DNA of 64,000 nucleotides, taken from assembly GCA_036365515.1 (NCBI GenBank), contig CM070874.1, positions 44,949,083 through 45,013,082 on the forward strand. Reading direction: 5' to 3'. Shown in pieces: positions 46,972 through 59,156 of the stretch; position 1 is the first letter of the stretch, and each line of letters starts with the position of its first letter. The position numbers were made by a program, and so were the translations under genes. This DNA is from Torymus aiolomorphi (taxonomy: Eukaryota; Arthropoda; Insecta; Hymenoptera; Torymidae). The notes below the pieces were generated by a model that searched no databases, was not told the origin of the DNA, and was given only the letters and a program-made list of their open reading frames with translations.

Positions 46972-49820
46972 GCAAAAGCCTAAAAACTTATCAACATATT
47001 AACAAAATCAATGCTCCCAATAACAACATTCCGCACAGTTATAAATTTGTCGCTTACCAATTTACTAAATAAAACCCATTTACGGCGTCCAAAACAGGTT
47101 TTTTTTGCGTTTTCCATTGACCTTCGACTCCGGGATCTAGCCTGTTTGGTAGCAACAAATTCGGGAATAGCCTTAAAAATTAGAAACATATTAATAACAA
47201 CATTCCGCACAGTTATAAATTTGTTGCTCACCGACTTACTAAATAAAACCCCATTACAGCGACCAAAACACGTTTTTTTGCGTTTTCAATTGACTTCCGA
47301 CTCCGGGATCTAGCCTACCTTGAAGGAACAAATTCCGAAAAAGCGTAACAACTTAGCAACATAGCTACAACAATATTTAGCACAGTTTTGAATTTGTTGC
47401 TCAGCGATTTACTAAATAAAAGCCATTTACGGCATCCAAAACAGGTTTTCTTTTGCGTTTTCGATCAACCTTCTATTCCGGGATCTAGCCTGTGTTGTAT
47501 CAACAAATTCGGGAATAGCCTTAGAAATTAGAAACATATTAATAACAACATTCCGCACAGTTATAAATTTGTTGCTTACCGTTTTACGAAATAAAACACC
47601 ATTTACAGCGTCCAGAACACGTTTTCTTGCGTTTTCGATCGATTTTTGGATCCCAAACTTGGGCTATCTTGAAGCAAGAAATTATAATTTAGCGGGAATT
47701 ATAATTTAGCAACATATGAGCCTCAACGGTTGCCACAGTTTTGAACTTGCTACTTACCGTTTTACTAAATAAAACACAGTTTAGAGCGACTGAAAGTCGA
47801 TTTCTTACGTTCCCGTTGGACTATCGATTTTGGGTCCAACCCAATCTCAAAGCAACAAATTAGCAATAAATTATCCCGCTTTAATGATTGAAATATCTTT
47901 ATTTAATCAAAAGATACAGCTGTGGCTGTGCTAAGTTAAGTCTTAATTTAGCACCGCCTGGATTTCTCGCCGCAACGGCTGGAGCAACAAATTCGAGAAT
48001 AGCGTAACAAAATAGCAACAAATTAGCAATAAATAAAAGTATGGTTCATATTGCAGCCCTCTATAGTGCCCGTAACTGATTAATAAACATGCTTTACATT
48101 TTCATCTAGTAAAGAAAGAATCTCTGTGGAATGTTTTCTAAAAACGTATATGTTACTAAGGGAGATATTTGGATACTGTTTTCTAATTATTGTAATTCAA
48201 AGTAGCATTCTTTTAGTGGGTACACGACCGCACGCTGCGAGTGCAAGAGAGAGGACACGCGTAAGCGAGAGAAACATCGAGAATGCGGGGTTAGGTTATA
48301 CTGACCGCTAAAAAGTTCTCGTCTCGCCCAGCGGACAAAAAAACACGCGTGACAGGCAAGAGATTCGACTCTCTCTTGCGACTAGATTCAAGTTTCGCTT
48401 CCGAACACGAGTACCCTACTACCTTAAGCTAATGTATCTCGATAACGGCTAAAGCAACAAAATCGGGAAAAATGAGCGATTAATTAGCGAAAAAATGTAC
48501 AATTATGAATTAATTGATTTTTTATTTTTATCATTTTTACTTATATCTGGACCAAAGCCCGTGTCGCTATCGTCACTTGTGGAGAAGATACAACCGTGGC
48601 TTTTCCAGCTTCAAAATGGAGCTATAGCTGCGATTTTTTTTTTCGAGAACAACTTTAGCAACATAATCGGGCTTTGCAGGAAAATTGAACTACAAATTAG
48701 CGACACAATGTGCAATTATGAGTTGATTGATTTTTTTTATTTTTATCATTTTTGCTTATATGCGCGTGGCCCGAGGTCGTTTTTTGGGACAGCAGTCAAC
48801 TTTTGGGACATGGGATCGGATCTACGGCATCTTGGAGTGACAAATTAGCGACAAAATCGAGGCCAAACCCGGTGTCGCTATCGTCAATTGCTGAGAAGAT
48901 ACAACGTAATGGCTTTTTCAGCTTAATATTACGTTAGAATAGCCATTGTTTTTCGGAAACGGCTGGAGCGTTAAAATCGGGGTTTGTGTAACAAATTAGC
49001 GACCAATTAGCGACAAAATAAGGAATTATTTTCAGCCGGCCCTTATGAAGTGGCTTTTCCAGCTTAATAGACATATTTTGTCTTTTCCAGCTTAATAGAA
49101 ATATTTCTTGAGGTAGCATGGCTTCGGTATCTCGGAAACGGCTGGAGCAACAAAATCGGGGTTTGTGTAACAAATTAGCAACAAATTAGCAACAGATTAG
49201 CAACAAAATATCCCATAATAGTTTTATGAATTATTCAAGATTTAAAATATTAAATAAGTCGGGTGATGGCTGGGTATCGCCATTAGGCGCCATTTTGATT
49301 TTGAAGATTTGGGACCTAGCATATCTTGAAGCAACAAATTAGCAACACCTTCAAAAAATATTTTGTCGTTCAAAAGTTATATCTGTGGCCGTGCCAGCTT
49401 AAGTCTTAAGGTCGCACGGCCTGAATAACTCGGTAACGGCTGGAGCAACGAAATCGGGATTAGCATACAAAATTAGCAACAAATTAGCAGCAAATTAGCA
49501 ACAAAATTTCCCACAGTAGTTTGTTGAATTTTTGAAGATTTAAAAATATTACGTAAGTCGGGTGATCGCTGGGTATCGCCACTAGACGCCATTTTGATTT
49601 TGAAGATTTGGGACCTAGCCTATATTGAAGCAATAAATTAGCAACAAATTATGCCATCTGTCCCGTCAAAAAATGTTTTGTCGTTCAAAAGTTGTAACTG
49701 TGGCCGTGCCAGCTTAAGTCTTAAGGTAGCACGGCCTGAATAACTCGGCAACGGCTGGAGCAACAAAATCGGGATTAGCGTAACAAATTAGCAACAAATT
49801 AACATCTAGTTTTTGAGAGG
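46972..49820 (-). repeat. Right arm of the 24-kb inverted repeat
   Basis: This is the inverted counterpart of the left arm. It includes three to four of the 172-bp units (about 47.0-47.8 kb), then the blocks with AGCAACAAATTAGCAACAAATTAG phrases, ending CTAGTTTTTGAGAGG at 49820. It holds no transposon insertions, so it shows the original state of the sites where the LINE and TTAA transposon landed in the left arm. Confidence 0.87.
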
Positions 49821-49835
49821 AGTAGATAAGCTATG

Positions 49836-49881
49836 CCGGTTCTGGATCAATTCAAGTCATGACCTGTTGATCCAGAACCGG
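49836..49881. other. Perfect 15-bp hairpin
   Basis: CCGGTTCTGGATCAA and TTGATCCAGAACCGG flank a 16-base loop. Shorter copies of the motif (AGAACCGG) recur near 49,978 and 50,090. Confidence 0.85.
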
Positions 49882-50690
49882 AATAGGTTTTTGGATCCCC
49901 TCCCCTCCCTCCTCCCCCTCCCCCGCAATTGCACGCGCACCATTAACCCATGTTACAGGTCAAGACCTGTGGATGCAGAACCGGCATAGAGTTTTTGGGA
50001 CACCCGTAGTTGCACGGGGAGTCAATAACCCAGATCTGCAGAATCGGTATATCGCCTCTGACTCACCCGGGCGCCAACGAGTTGAGCCAGAACCGGCCTA
50101 CCGATTCTCGATCAGGTCTTGCCCGTTCTAGGCCAGCCGTAAAGTCATACCTTGCCCTGGGGGAGCGAGCCGCCGGCAGCGAGCGACCAGCGACAGCCTG
50201 CTGCAAACGGGCAGCGGTAGCAGCCGGCGGCGGGCAGCGGGCGGCCTGCTGCTTGTCAGCCTGCAGCACTCGGCCAGCGGTTCTTATCTACTAGTAAATA
50301 TTTAGAACTTTTTATAACCCTTTTGCTCGGGCAAAGAATATGTGTTTGTAGAAAATTTTTCCGAACATTTTTTCCACTGCGGCTTTTTTGTATCGTTTTG
50401 TATCAGTTGTTGCTGCTCAGGAGCAACGGTCGAGCTGCTTTGACCCATTATTAGGGAATGAAAGCTTCTAACAACTGCAACACGCTTATATAACCGAAGC
50501 CTTGACTAACTTTGCTTGCGAGAGCCATCTAGCGGTCAGAATTTGAAGGAGGATGAGAGCCCCACCTCTCTCCTAACCTGTGAGGTTCTACCTGTCTATC
50601 AACCTCTGCATTATCCTTGAAATATTTTTTTTATTCGGCATTCTCTTCCATGTTGTACACTCCATTATGGTTAGTACCATTGCGAATATT
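49882..50690. other. Unassigned, partly GC-rich stretch
   Basis: A GC-rich block (50,150-50,280) with GCAGC/GGCGGC repeats gives spurious Ala-rich frames on both strands. I see no gene. Confidence 0.5.
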
Positions 50691-51240
50691 TAAAAGTTCT
50701 CACGAAAAAAACGCCGGAGGGTGGATTCGAACTCACGATCTCTAGATTACTGAGCAACCACCTTACCACTCGGCTATCGAGACATATGTATACTCATAGC
50801 TTAATTTATATTCTTATAGCGCGATGCCTTCACGGTAGTGCCGTCGGATAGGTAGAACACTGTAGGTAAATGAATATACTCTACCGATAAACATTAATAT
50901 TTTAATATAAAAAGTTTTCATGAGAAAAACGCCGAAGGGTGAATTCGAACCTGCGATCTTCAGATTACTGAGCAGCAACTTTACCACTCGACTATCGACA
51001 CATATGTATGCTCATAGCTGAATTTGTATCTAATAGCACGCGAAAGGCGTCAATGTTCACTGCGGTAAGGTAGAATACTGTATTAATATACTTTACCGAT
51101 AAACATTAATATTTAATATAAAAAATTTTTAAGAAAAAAAAAAAAAATCGCCGGAGGTTGAATTTGAACTAACGATCTTTAGATTACTGAGCAGCCACCT
51201 TACCACTAGGCTATCGAGTCATATACATACTCATAGCTGA
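50691..51240 (-). repeat. Tandem ~218-bp repeat carrying tRNA-like sequences
   Basis: Three units start the same way near 50,712, 50,930 and 51,149. On the minus strand each has GATAGCCGAGTGGTAAGG or a variant (A box/D arm), then, about 30 bases later, GAGTTCGAATCC-like sequence (B box). Each unit is followed on this strand by a T-rich run. The arm stems are imperfect and differ between units, so they look like tRNA-derived repeats, not active tRNA genes. The intervening DNA (TACTCATAGCT, ACCGATAAACATTAATATTT) is also repeated. Confidence 0.75.
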
Positions 51241-51379
51241 ATTACGAGGACGCTGCGCGCGCAAAATGTTTTGCACAATTTTGAGGTTATGAAAATTTTG
51301 TATATAGCATATGGTTCTATGTAAAAAAGTGATAGCCTCCCTATTGGAATACACCCCCCAAAATTTCATCCGTTTTTCG

Positions 51380-51836
51380 ATCCGAGCGCTCCTTCTCGAG
51401 ATATAAGCGAAAAACCAAAATTTCTACCCCCACCACCGATTTTTGGAAATTCCGTCAACGTCATTCGATAGTATATTAGAAGTATGTCCCCCCTATTGTC
51501 ACACCCCCAAAATTTCGTCCGTTTTTCGATCAGAGCGCTCCTTTTCGAGATATAAGCGAAAAACCAAAATTTCTACCCCCCACCACCGATTTTTGGAAAT
51601 TCCGTCAACGTCATTCGATAGTATGTTAAAAGTATGTCCCCCCTATTGTTACATTCCCAAAATTTCGTCCGTTTTTCGATCCGAGCGCTCCTTTTCGAGA
51701 TATAAGCGAAAAACCAAAATTTCTACCCCCACCACCGATTTTTGGAAATTCCGCCAACTTCATTCGATAGTATATTAAAAGTATGTCCCCCCTATTGTTA
51801 CGCCCCCAAAATTTCGTCCGTTTTTCGATCCGAGCG
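51380..51836 (+). repeat. ~150-bp tandem repeat, left of the errantivirus
   Basis: CACCACCGATTTTTGGAAATT ends near 51,450, 51,600 and 51,749, 149-150 bp apart, with TTTCGTCCGTTTTTCGATC and CGCTCCTTTTCGAGATATAAG in each unit. The array continues at 59427 on the far side of the retroelement. Its open frame at 51443-51778 is a product of the repeat. Confidence 0.9.
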
Positions 51837-52170
51837 AGTTATATGAGTCACCACATAGGTAATTAGACGCATCGGCCAACCAACCTCCTTATCGCTCCGA
51901 ATGGAATCTGCATTGACAAAGAGAAGCCAGAAGATAATGAAGATGCAATATATACTTTTCATATATACTTTATACATATACTCTCTTTATACTCTCTTAC
52001 TGCACTTTGCATCGACGATCGCCAGTCTCTGTCGGGCATCCAACCTGTAACGACGTTTTAATAAATCATTATTCTAATCAACACCCTTTGTTCGATTACT
52101 TACTTTGGCGAGTGTTACCTGTGTGTGTGTTACCTTGCCTTGGTGATCCACCGGGGCTTGCCATATAACT
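51837..52170 (+). repeat. Errantivirus 5' LTR
   Basis: It is 334 bp. Compared with the 3' LTR it has about 54 extra bases (mainly an ACCACATAGG...CCTCC segment near its start and a GTGTGTGT stretch). Otherwise the two are nearly identical. AATAAA near 52,058 may be the polyadenylation signal. The primer-binding site seems to start at the boundary: TGGCGCTGCGG. Confidence 0.92.
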
Positions 52171-52442
52171 GGCGCTGCGGAGACAGGACCGTGAAGCTGC
52201 AAAAACTCAGATTCTCCCTCAACCTGGTGACGGAAATCTTCAGAGGGGAAGCAGTTGGCGTTTCAACGTCCATCATCACGGAACCTATAGTACGTCGAGA
52301 TTGGAGTCCACTTGCAAGCAGAGATTCACCCAAAATCATTAAAGACAAACTAGTAAGTCTTTGAAATTTCCTATATCCTACCCAACCCTATCCTTTTAAG
52401 TGCAAGTGATTTTACGTGAAGCGTAATCAAAGATAAAGCAAA

Positions 52443-53687
52443 ATGGCAAATAACGGAGATAATCAACAAAATCTTACGGTAGAACAATTTAAATTACGAC
52501 TTACGATATGGCGCGACGCGATCCCCATATATGAAGGAGGTACAAGACTCCTTTCGCACTTTATACAAACGTGCGACAAATTCGTCGAAAATGTGGCGAC
52601 TGCAGATAATGCAATAAACGAGGCATTATTCGCATTAATCAAATCAAAGATTCGCGGTGAAGCACTAGACCTAATAGTGGCAAATAACCCGGCTACATAT
52701 GCCGCATGTAAAACGCTCTTAGTTAATAGATTCAGTGACCCAAGTTCGGAGGAGTTACTATTTAACAGACTAAGTGTATGTTATCAATTGACAAATCAGT
52801 CTTACGAAAAATACGCGGACGAAATCAAAAGCAGGCTAAATAAATTGAAGGAACAGATACAGTTAAATAATCGAGACGCTAATGTTATAAGTATTAAAAA
52901 TACATTTTATGAAAACGTAGCCAAAAGTACTTTTATAAATGGTATTAAAGAGCCGTACCATTCTTACTTGCTACATTTTGATTTAGACGACGTTGAGGCA
53001 TGTATAATAAAATGCCGTAAATACGACAACCATGAACAACAAAGTGCTTTCCTCAATTTCGCACGACAACGTGATAACAAACCTAAGCCCAACGTATTCG
53101 GTACAATCAATGCTAAAAGTACAAACCCATTTGTGACTAATAGTAATCCAAAAATTATTCACCCTTCAAATAATTTACCAAGTACAAGAAATGTAAATCC
53201 ATTTTATTTGCAACCGACACCCGCATTTGCACAAACACAACCTGTATTTATCCCCACAAATTATCGTAATAACAATTTTGGTCAAAATAATAATAATCTG
53301 CCAAGACAACAAAATTACCAACCAACACCAATGTCAGTCAGTACAAGAAATACTAACAAACAAGGCGTTAATCCAACAAATAGATCGAATAATTCACCAG
53401 CACAAAATAACTTTAAGCCAAGAACGAACTTCTTTAGAAGCACAGGACCAGCAAACTTTATCGCTGAAGAGTTGCATCATCAATAAGAACAAGGAGAAGA
53501 AGAAATAGTCGATTATCAAAATGACTCATCTATGCAAGACCATGAAGAATTTAATCAAGAAAACGACGAGAGTGATAATTGCCAAAATTTTCAACAAGCT
53601 CCCCAATACAACAGAAATAATGTGATAAATTTAAATTCGATTAGCAATTCACCCGAATTACCACACTTAATAACGACAAATCCATAA
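52443..53687 (+). pseudogene. Errantivirus gag, with a premature stop
   Basis: The ATG at 52443 (AAAATGG context) opens a 347-codon frame to a TAA at 53484. The same frame then stays open, acidic and Gln/Asn-rich, to a second TAA at 53685, giving 414 codons in all. I take the first stop to be a mutation. The N-terminal ~200 residues look like the errantivirus capsid region (RLTIWRDAIPIYEG, FIQTCDKFV, LVNRFSDPSSEELLFNRL). There is no zinc knuckle; the C-terminus is basic and rich in Asn/Gln/Pro, as is usual for this group. Confidence 0.88.
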
Positions 53688-53716
53688 AATTAAAATTAAA
53701 ATTAAATTAAAATTAA

Positions 53717-54427
53717 AATAAAAATTCTCTTAAAATTCTCATCGATTCTGGAGCCTCGTCATCCATTATCAATCCAGAAATTGCATATAAACTATTTCCA
53801 AAATTTATATTTCCTTACGAATTCGAAATTAAATCGGTGCACAAAACGACGAAAGGTACACATGCGCTTACCTTTCCTATATTACGTGAATACGGTGACG
53901 ACACACCTATAACTTTCTTAATAGCAACATGGCACTATACGTACGATTGTTTAATCGGACATAAGGATTTGCAGAATTTGGAAGCGAATATTAATTACAA
54001 AACTCAAATTTTTAGCACATCTAAATTTGAAATAAATTACTTTAAAAATATACCGGACGATCATAAAAATATTAAAATGAATCATCATCAAGGAGTAGAA
54101 TTACCGATAAGAACTGATCACATGAACGAAGAAGAAAGATATAAAATTACATCACTATGCCAGAAGTACAAAGACTGTTTCTACAATGAAAATAAAAAAT
54201 TATCAGTGACTTCTACGGTTTCACATAATATAAGAACAAAGGACGATCACCCTATCTATGTAAAGAGTTTTAGATACCCATACCATCTAAAAGAAGAAAT
54301 TCAAACTCAAATCAGAAAACTGTTAGACGAAGAAATTATTCAACCAAGCAACTCGCCCTACTCACCCCCCGTAGGGATAGTTCCGAAGAAAGAAGATGCA
54401 AGTGGAAGAAAAAATGGAGAATGGTAA
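53717..54427 (+). pseudogene. Errantivirus pol, protease and start of RT
   Basis: The frame opens at 53717, with no ATG at its start, after an AAAATT-rich run carrying stops. It is in the -1 frame relative to gag, the relationship expected for frameshift expression, but the A/T run now prevents a clean overlap. The protease active site is LIDSGASSSII. After it comes a linker and the RT N-terminus ([18 protein letters not shown]). It is lost at 54,410-54,420 in a GGAAGAAAAAATGG run, where a one-base slip moves the frame. Confidence 0.87.
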
Positions 54428-56387
54428 TAGATTATCGTAAATTAAACGACAACACCATCGAAGACAAATATCCATTACCTAGAATGGACGACATTCTAGA
54501 AAATCTGGGCAAATGTTCTTACTTTAGTACATTAGATTTAGCACAAGGTTTCCACCAAATACCTGTCAACAAAAATTCAATTGAAAAGACAGCGTTTACC
54601 ATAGAAAACGGACACTATGAATATGTCAGAATGCCTTTTGGTTTAAAAAACGCTCCGGCTACTTTTCAACGTCTGATAGATAGAATTTTAATGAAATATC
54701 TACATAAATTCTGCTTCGTTTACATGGATGATATAGTAATATTTTCGAAATCACTCCAAGAACATTTACAACATCTGAAGCTAATATTTGAAGAACTAGA
54801 GCAATATAGTTTAAAAATTCAATTAAATAAGAGTAAATTTCTAAGGAAAGAAGTTCCATTTTTAGGCCATATAATAACAGCAGACGGAGTCAAACCAAAT
54901 CCCAATAAGATCAAAGCAATTCTAAAATATCCGATACCTAAAACCCAAAAAGAAGTTAGAATATTTTTAGGACTAACCGGCTTTTACAGAAAGTTCATAA
55001 AAAACTACGCAAAAATAGCGAAACCAATGACAAAAGCACTCAAGAAAAAAGAAAAAATAGATCCAGAAGATAAAGACTATAAAGAAGCGTTCGAGAAACT
55101 CAAAGAATTGATCACTAACGCACCAGTGCTCGTCTACCCAGACTTCACCAAACCATTTACTATCACAACCGACGCCTCAAACTTAGCAATAGGTGCAGTT
55201 TTATCCCAAGAACAACATCTTATCTCGTGTTATTCACGAACATTAAACTCAGCAGAACAAAGCTATCCGGCGATAGAGAAAGAATTACTGGCAATAGTGA
55301 AAACATGTAGACAATTTAGACCGTATATCTATGGTAAGAAATTTACGATTGAAACAGATCATAAGCCATTAACCTGGCTCTATTCTTTAAAAACGCCTAA
55401 CGCTAGACTGATTAGATGGAGACTAAGATTAGAAGAATATGATTACATAATAAAATACAAAAAGGGTTCTGAAAATTATGTCGCCGACGCACTGAGTCGA
55501 ATTGAAATTAATGCTAATAAAACAATAGAAGAAGACTCACTCTCAATGGTGCCTCAAACACCTGACGATGCACCTGTCACACCCGAAGAAATGGACGAAA
55601 TATTTGACGACGACATGGCAACAGTCCACACAGCTGAAGAAAATCCGACCTTTTCACTACCTATAACAGACAAAAATGTTCACGCTTTTAATTACAGCAT
55701 TATCATAAAAGGAGGAAATGATTACAACTTAAAAGTAAACAAAGATAAACTTAAAGTACAATACACGGTGAAAATTAATAAATCAAACGCAGAAACACAT
55801 TTACTTAAATTTTTCAAGGAAAATATTAAACCCGATAAGCAATATGGTATCCCCTTTACGACCGAAGAATTGGAAAGAATTACGTATAGAATATTGAAGG
55901 ATCATTTCAATGAAAAATTAAAACTAATCAAAACAACCACGTATACACCTACGATTGATAAAAATAATTTCATAAAAGAACTCGAGACATATCATAATCA
56001 AAATCATAACGGTATTCGAGAGACCTTATTACACTTTAAGAGAAAACTCTATACACTTAATATGGATCGACTTATTCAAAATTTTATAAATCAATGTGAG
56101 ATATGCTTAGAGCATAAGTATGAGAGAAACCCATATGAAACAGAAACATACGGCCCTATTATAGCTAGAAGATCGCTCGAACATATACACATGGACGTAT
56201 TTCATTTCAACAAGGATAAATTTTTAACAATTATAGATATTTTTTCCAAATATGCTCAAGCCTATTATCTACCAGATGGAAATGCTACGACCATGATAAA
56301 CAAATTGAGACACTTTGCCTCACACCATAACTTTCCGGATAAAATTACGACAGACAACGGAAGTGAATTCAATTCAACAGTATTTAA
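54421..56387 (+). pseudogene. Errantivirus pol, RT, RNase H and first part of integrase
   Basis: RT motifs are all present: [36 protein letters not shown] and [11 protein letters not shown]. RNase H has [16 protein letters not shown] and a TDHKPLTWL motif. Integrase starts with the H-H-C-C zinc region (YHNQNHNGI...CEICLEH) and carries its first two catalytic Asp residues (HMDVF and TTDNGSEF). At 56384-56387 an inserted element interrupts the core. Within this section the frame is clean over about 655 codons. Confidence 0.9.
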
Positions 56388-57065
56388 GGGGGCTAGACAC
56401 CTTTTTTCTCTGAAATAAGAAGTCACATTTTAATACATAAATGTAAACTAATTATTTCATACTTTTTACATATAAAAGTGGGTATACTTACCTTACCTTA
56501 AAACTTTCTCCGATGGGCCTTTTATATGGTCCAGAACCATAGTCATCGCTGAAACAAGTTTTTTCACTAACCATAAGCTTTGAAATTTTCCTGTGGATGG
56601 ATTGACTCCAGATTTGAACTAAATTACTCCTGAATAGTATAATTCTCATATGAGTGTAGGGATTTACGATTAAATGTCGGAAAAAATTTTTACATCAGAA
56701 AAATTATGAAAAAATATAAAAAATTTTAAAAAATTAAAAAAAAAAACTCTTGAAAAACAGCACAATTTTTTTTTCTCATTAGATCAAAAATACCTACACT
56801 CATATGAGAATTATACTATTCAGGAGTAATTTAGTTCAAATCTGGAGTCAATCCATCCACAGGAAAATTTCAAAGCTTACGGTTAGTGAAAAAACTTGTT
56901 TCATCGATGACTATGGTTCTGGACCATATAAAAGGCCCATCGGAGAAATTTTTAAGGTAAGGTAAATATACCCACTTTTATATGTAAAAAGTATGAAATA
57001 ATTAGTTTACATTTATGTATTAAAATGTGACTTCTTATTTCAGGGAAAAAAGGTGTCTAGCCCCC
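56388..57065. mobile_element. TTAA-flanked palindromic MITE in integrase
   Basis: The ends GGGGGCTAGACACC are exact inverted repeats, and the similarity runs inward over most of the element (about 310 bp per arm), including AGAAGTCACATTTTAATAC and CCATATAAAAGGCCCATCGG. TTAA lies on both sides (56384-56387 and 57066-57069), and removing 682 bases restores a continuous integrase frame. There is no coding. TTAA plus a GGGGG start is shared with the 11.2-kb transposon at 27876-39116. Confidence 0.92.
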
Positions 57066-57069
57066 TTAA

Positions 57070-57637
57070 GGAGTTTTGCCGCATACATAAAATTCAATAT
57101 CATCAGACAACGATAAATAGACATACATCGAATGGACCCATAGAAAGACTGCATTCAACCCTAAAGGAAAAATTAATTATTTTATCAAATCAAAATCCAA
57201 AAGAAACAGTGAAAAATCTTATGATCACCGCTCTCTTAATATACAATCAGAGTATACACTCTACAACTAACTATACGCCTTTTACACTGTTATATGGACC
57301 TTATAACGAACTACAGAAACACATTATCGAGCCCGATGCCGATACCATAGAAAGATATAATGAAATCAGAAAAAATGAAATTTTACCTTTTTATGACACG
57401 CTATATAGAAACCAAAAAGAGCAACAAAAGTTACCTAATAGTCCTGACAAATCGTTAGAAAATAAAGAAATTTACATGAAAACACATCAACAACAACGCG
57501 ACAAAACCGCACCACGATATCAAAAATTACTTGCAGAGACACAACAAGGCCCCTCGTTAGGTTGCTATATACATGGTCAAGAACGCCGATACAATTTAAG
57601 AAGTGCTAAAAGAATAAGAAAAACTTCTTCTTTACAG
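57070..57637 (+). pseudogene. Errantivirus integrase, second part
   Basis: This piece carries the last catalytic residue ([15 protein letters not shown]) and the C-terminal DNA-binding region up to a basic [13 protein letters not shown] stretch. It continues in the same frame across the MITE once that is removed. The open frame runs on into env without a stop, so the pol end is not marked by one here. Confidence 0.85.
57624..57637 (+). promoter_or_regulatory. Likely splice acceptor for env mRNA
   Basis: CTTCTTCTTTACAG is a pyrimidine tract ending in AG, placed right at the border between the basic pol tail and the hydrophobic env leader. Errantivirus env is made from a spliced mRNA, so the position fits. 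The donor is not assigned. Confidence 0.6.
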
Positions 57638-59156
57638 GACAATGGTCTTTATTGTCTGGCACTAATCTTGATGCTCATAGCTCTGCTCGCGGAGAGTAGC
57701 GAAATCAACAAAAATAAGACGCATTACGATTACCAACAAGGAACTGGAAGAGTAGGTGGAAGTTATCATTGCCTACATTTCAACATCGATGTTACTACGC
57801 TTTTGAAAACTTTTAAACATATAACAGCTAGCTATACAATATTATCTAACCAAGACGAATTAAGAGAATCGAGTTTATTAAAGCAAGCCGAAATTCTGCG
57901 TAATGAAATACACCAGAATCTACAGATAATAACGCCATCAAACATGAGAACGAAAAGAGGGTTAATAAACGGATTAGTCACAGTAATAAAATACATTTTT
58001 TGGGAACCCAGATGCAAACGATTTAGAAAAGATAAACAACCACTTAAATTCTCTACAAAATCAACAACAGGAAAATATATTTACTTTAAATAAGTCAATA
58101 AGCATAATAAATACGATAAGTAAACAAATAAATAACAACACAAATATAATTAATAAAAATTTAAAAGACATGTGGAAAACTGTAAATGACCAAACTTTGC
58201 AATCAAATCTATTTGAAGCGATCATGACCCTCATAACCCAGGAGCAACACTTTCTCGGATTACTTAATAAAATTAAAAGATCATTTATTTTCAATGAATA
58301 AATATTCGACTTAGAATTGTTAACATATGACCAAATATCGGATATACGTGTACATTTATTGGCAATCTACTCTCAGAAAGAGTTAATATTACACTACCAT
58401 AATTTGCTAGATTTTCGCTTTGCTCAGGGATCAATTGCATTCACACAAAATCTTATTGTATACACCATCAAAATCCCTATCCTTAATCCTATCGAATTTT
58501 CACTCCATCAAAGACTTGCTATAATCAATTACAACAATCAGACAGAAGTTATCACCACGCCATGGAGTTTGACCGGGCCATCTATAAAACTATTTGCTAA
58601 TAAGTGCCGACAGATGTATGAAAAGAATTTTTTATGTCAACAAATTATAACGGAAAGAGTCAAACCGATTATCATTTCAATTAGTCCACCTTTAATATTG
58701 ACATACAAATTATCTGAAAATTTAACGCTAGTATCGAGTAATTATCCGATCAAGGTTAAACATGATAATGACCAATTGATGATCCGAGGAACATATGAAA
58801 TACAAGGAAATGATGTACAAGTACAGGGATACCAACTTGACGAAAATCTTGGTGAAATGGAACAATCCAGCCTAATTTCACCTTTAGTTATCAAAGACCA
58901 CCAGTTGAATTTCGAACCTCTAAAAACTTTGACATCACCTACACTAACTATGCCAGTCTCTAATCAAATTAGAACCGAATTCGTCATGTCTACAAGTTCA
59001 ATTATATTAGCATTGCTGTTCATAACGATTACATCGGTTTACTTAATATACAAAATAAAAGTCAAGAAACAACGGCCGCAACTTACCAAAAAGTCCAAAG
59101 ATAAGGACATCAAAGACGAGGACGTCATTGAACTTGGCCATGGAGGAGTTATATGA
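57638..59156 (+). pseudogene. Errantivirus env, broken
   Basis: The first part (to 58093) has a hydrophobic leader ([15 protein letters not shown]), a basic furin-type site (MRTKRG) and the start of the fusion-peptide region. A frame change near 58,000 and a stop at 58299-58301 break it. The second open part (about 58302-59156) ends with a membrane segment (SSIILALLFITITSVYLIY) and a short charged tail. The stop codon lies within the first ten bases of the 3' LTR. This family resembles the F-type envelope fusion proteins of insect viruses, and this copy cannot make an intact one. Confidence 0.85.

Noticed and set aside
50010..50294. Ala/Arg-rich frames on both strands
   Set aside because: They come from GCAGC/GGCGGC-type low complexity, with no domain.
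51443..51778. 111-codon frame
   Set aside because: The protein repeats with the 150-bp DNA unit, so it is a by-product of the tandem repeat.
53227..53508. 93-codon frame inside gag
   Set aside because: It is a shadow of gag in another frame, in an Asn/Gln-rich stretch.
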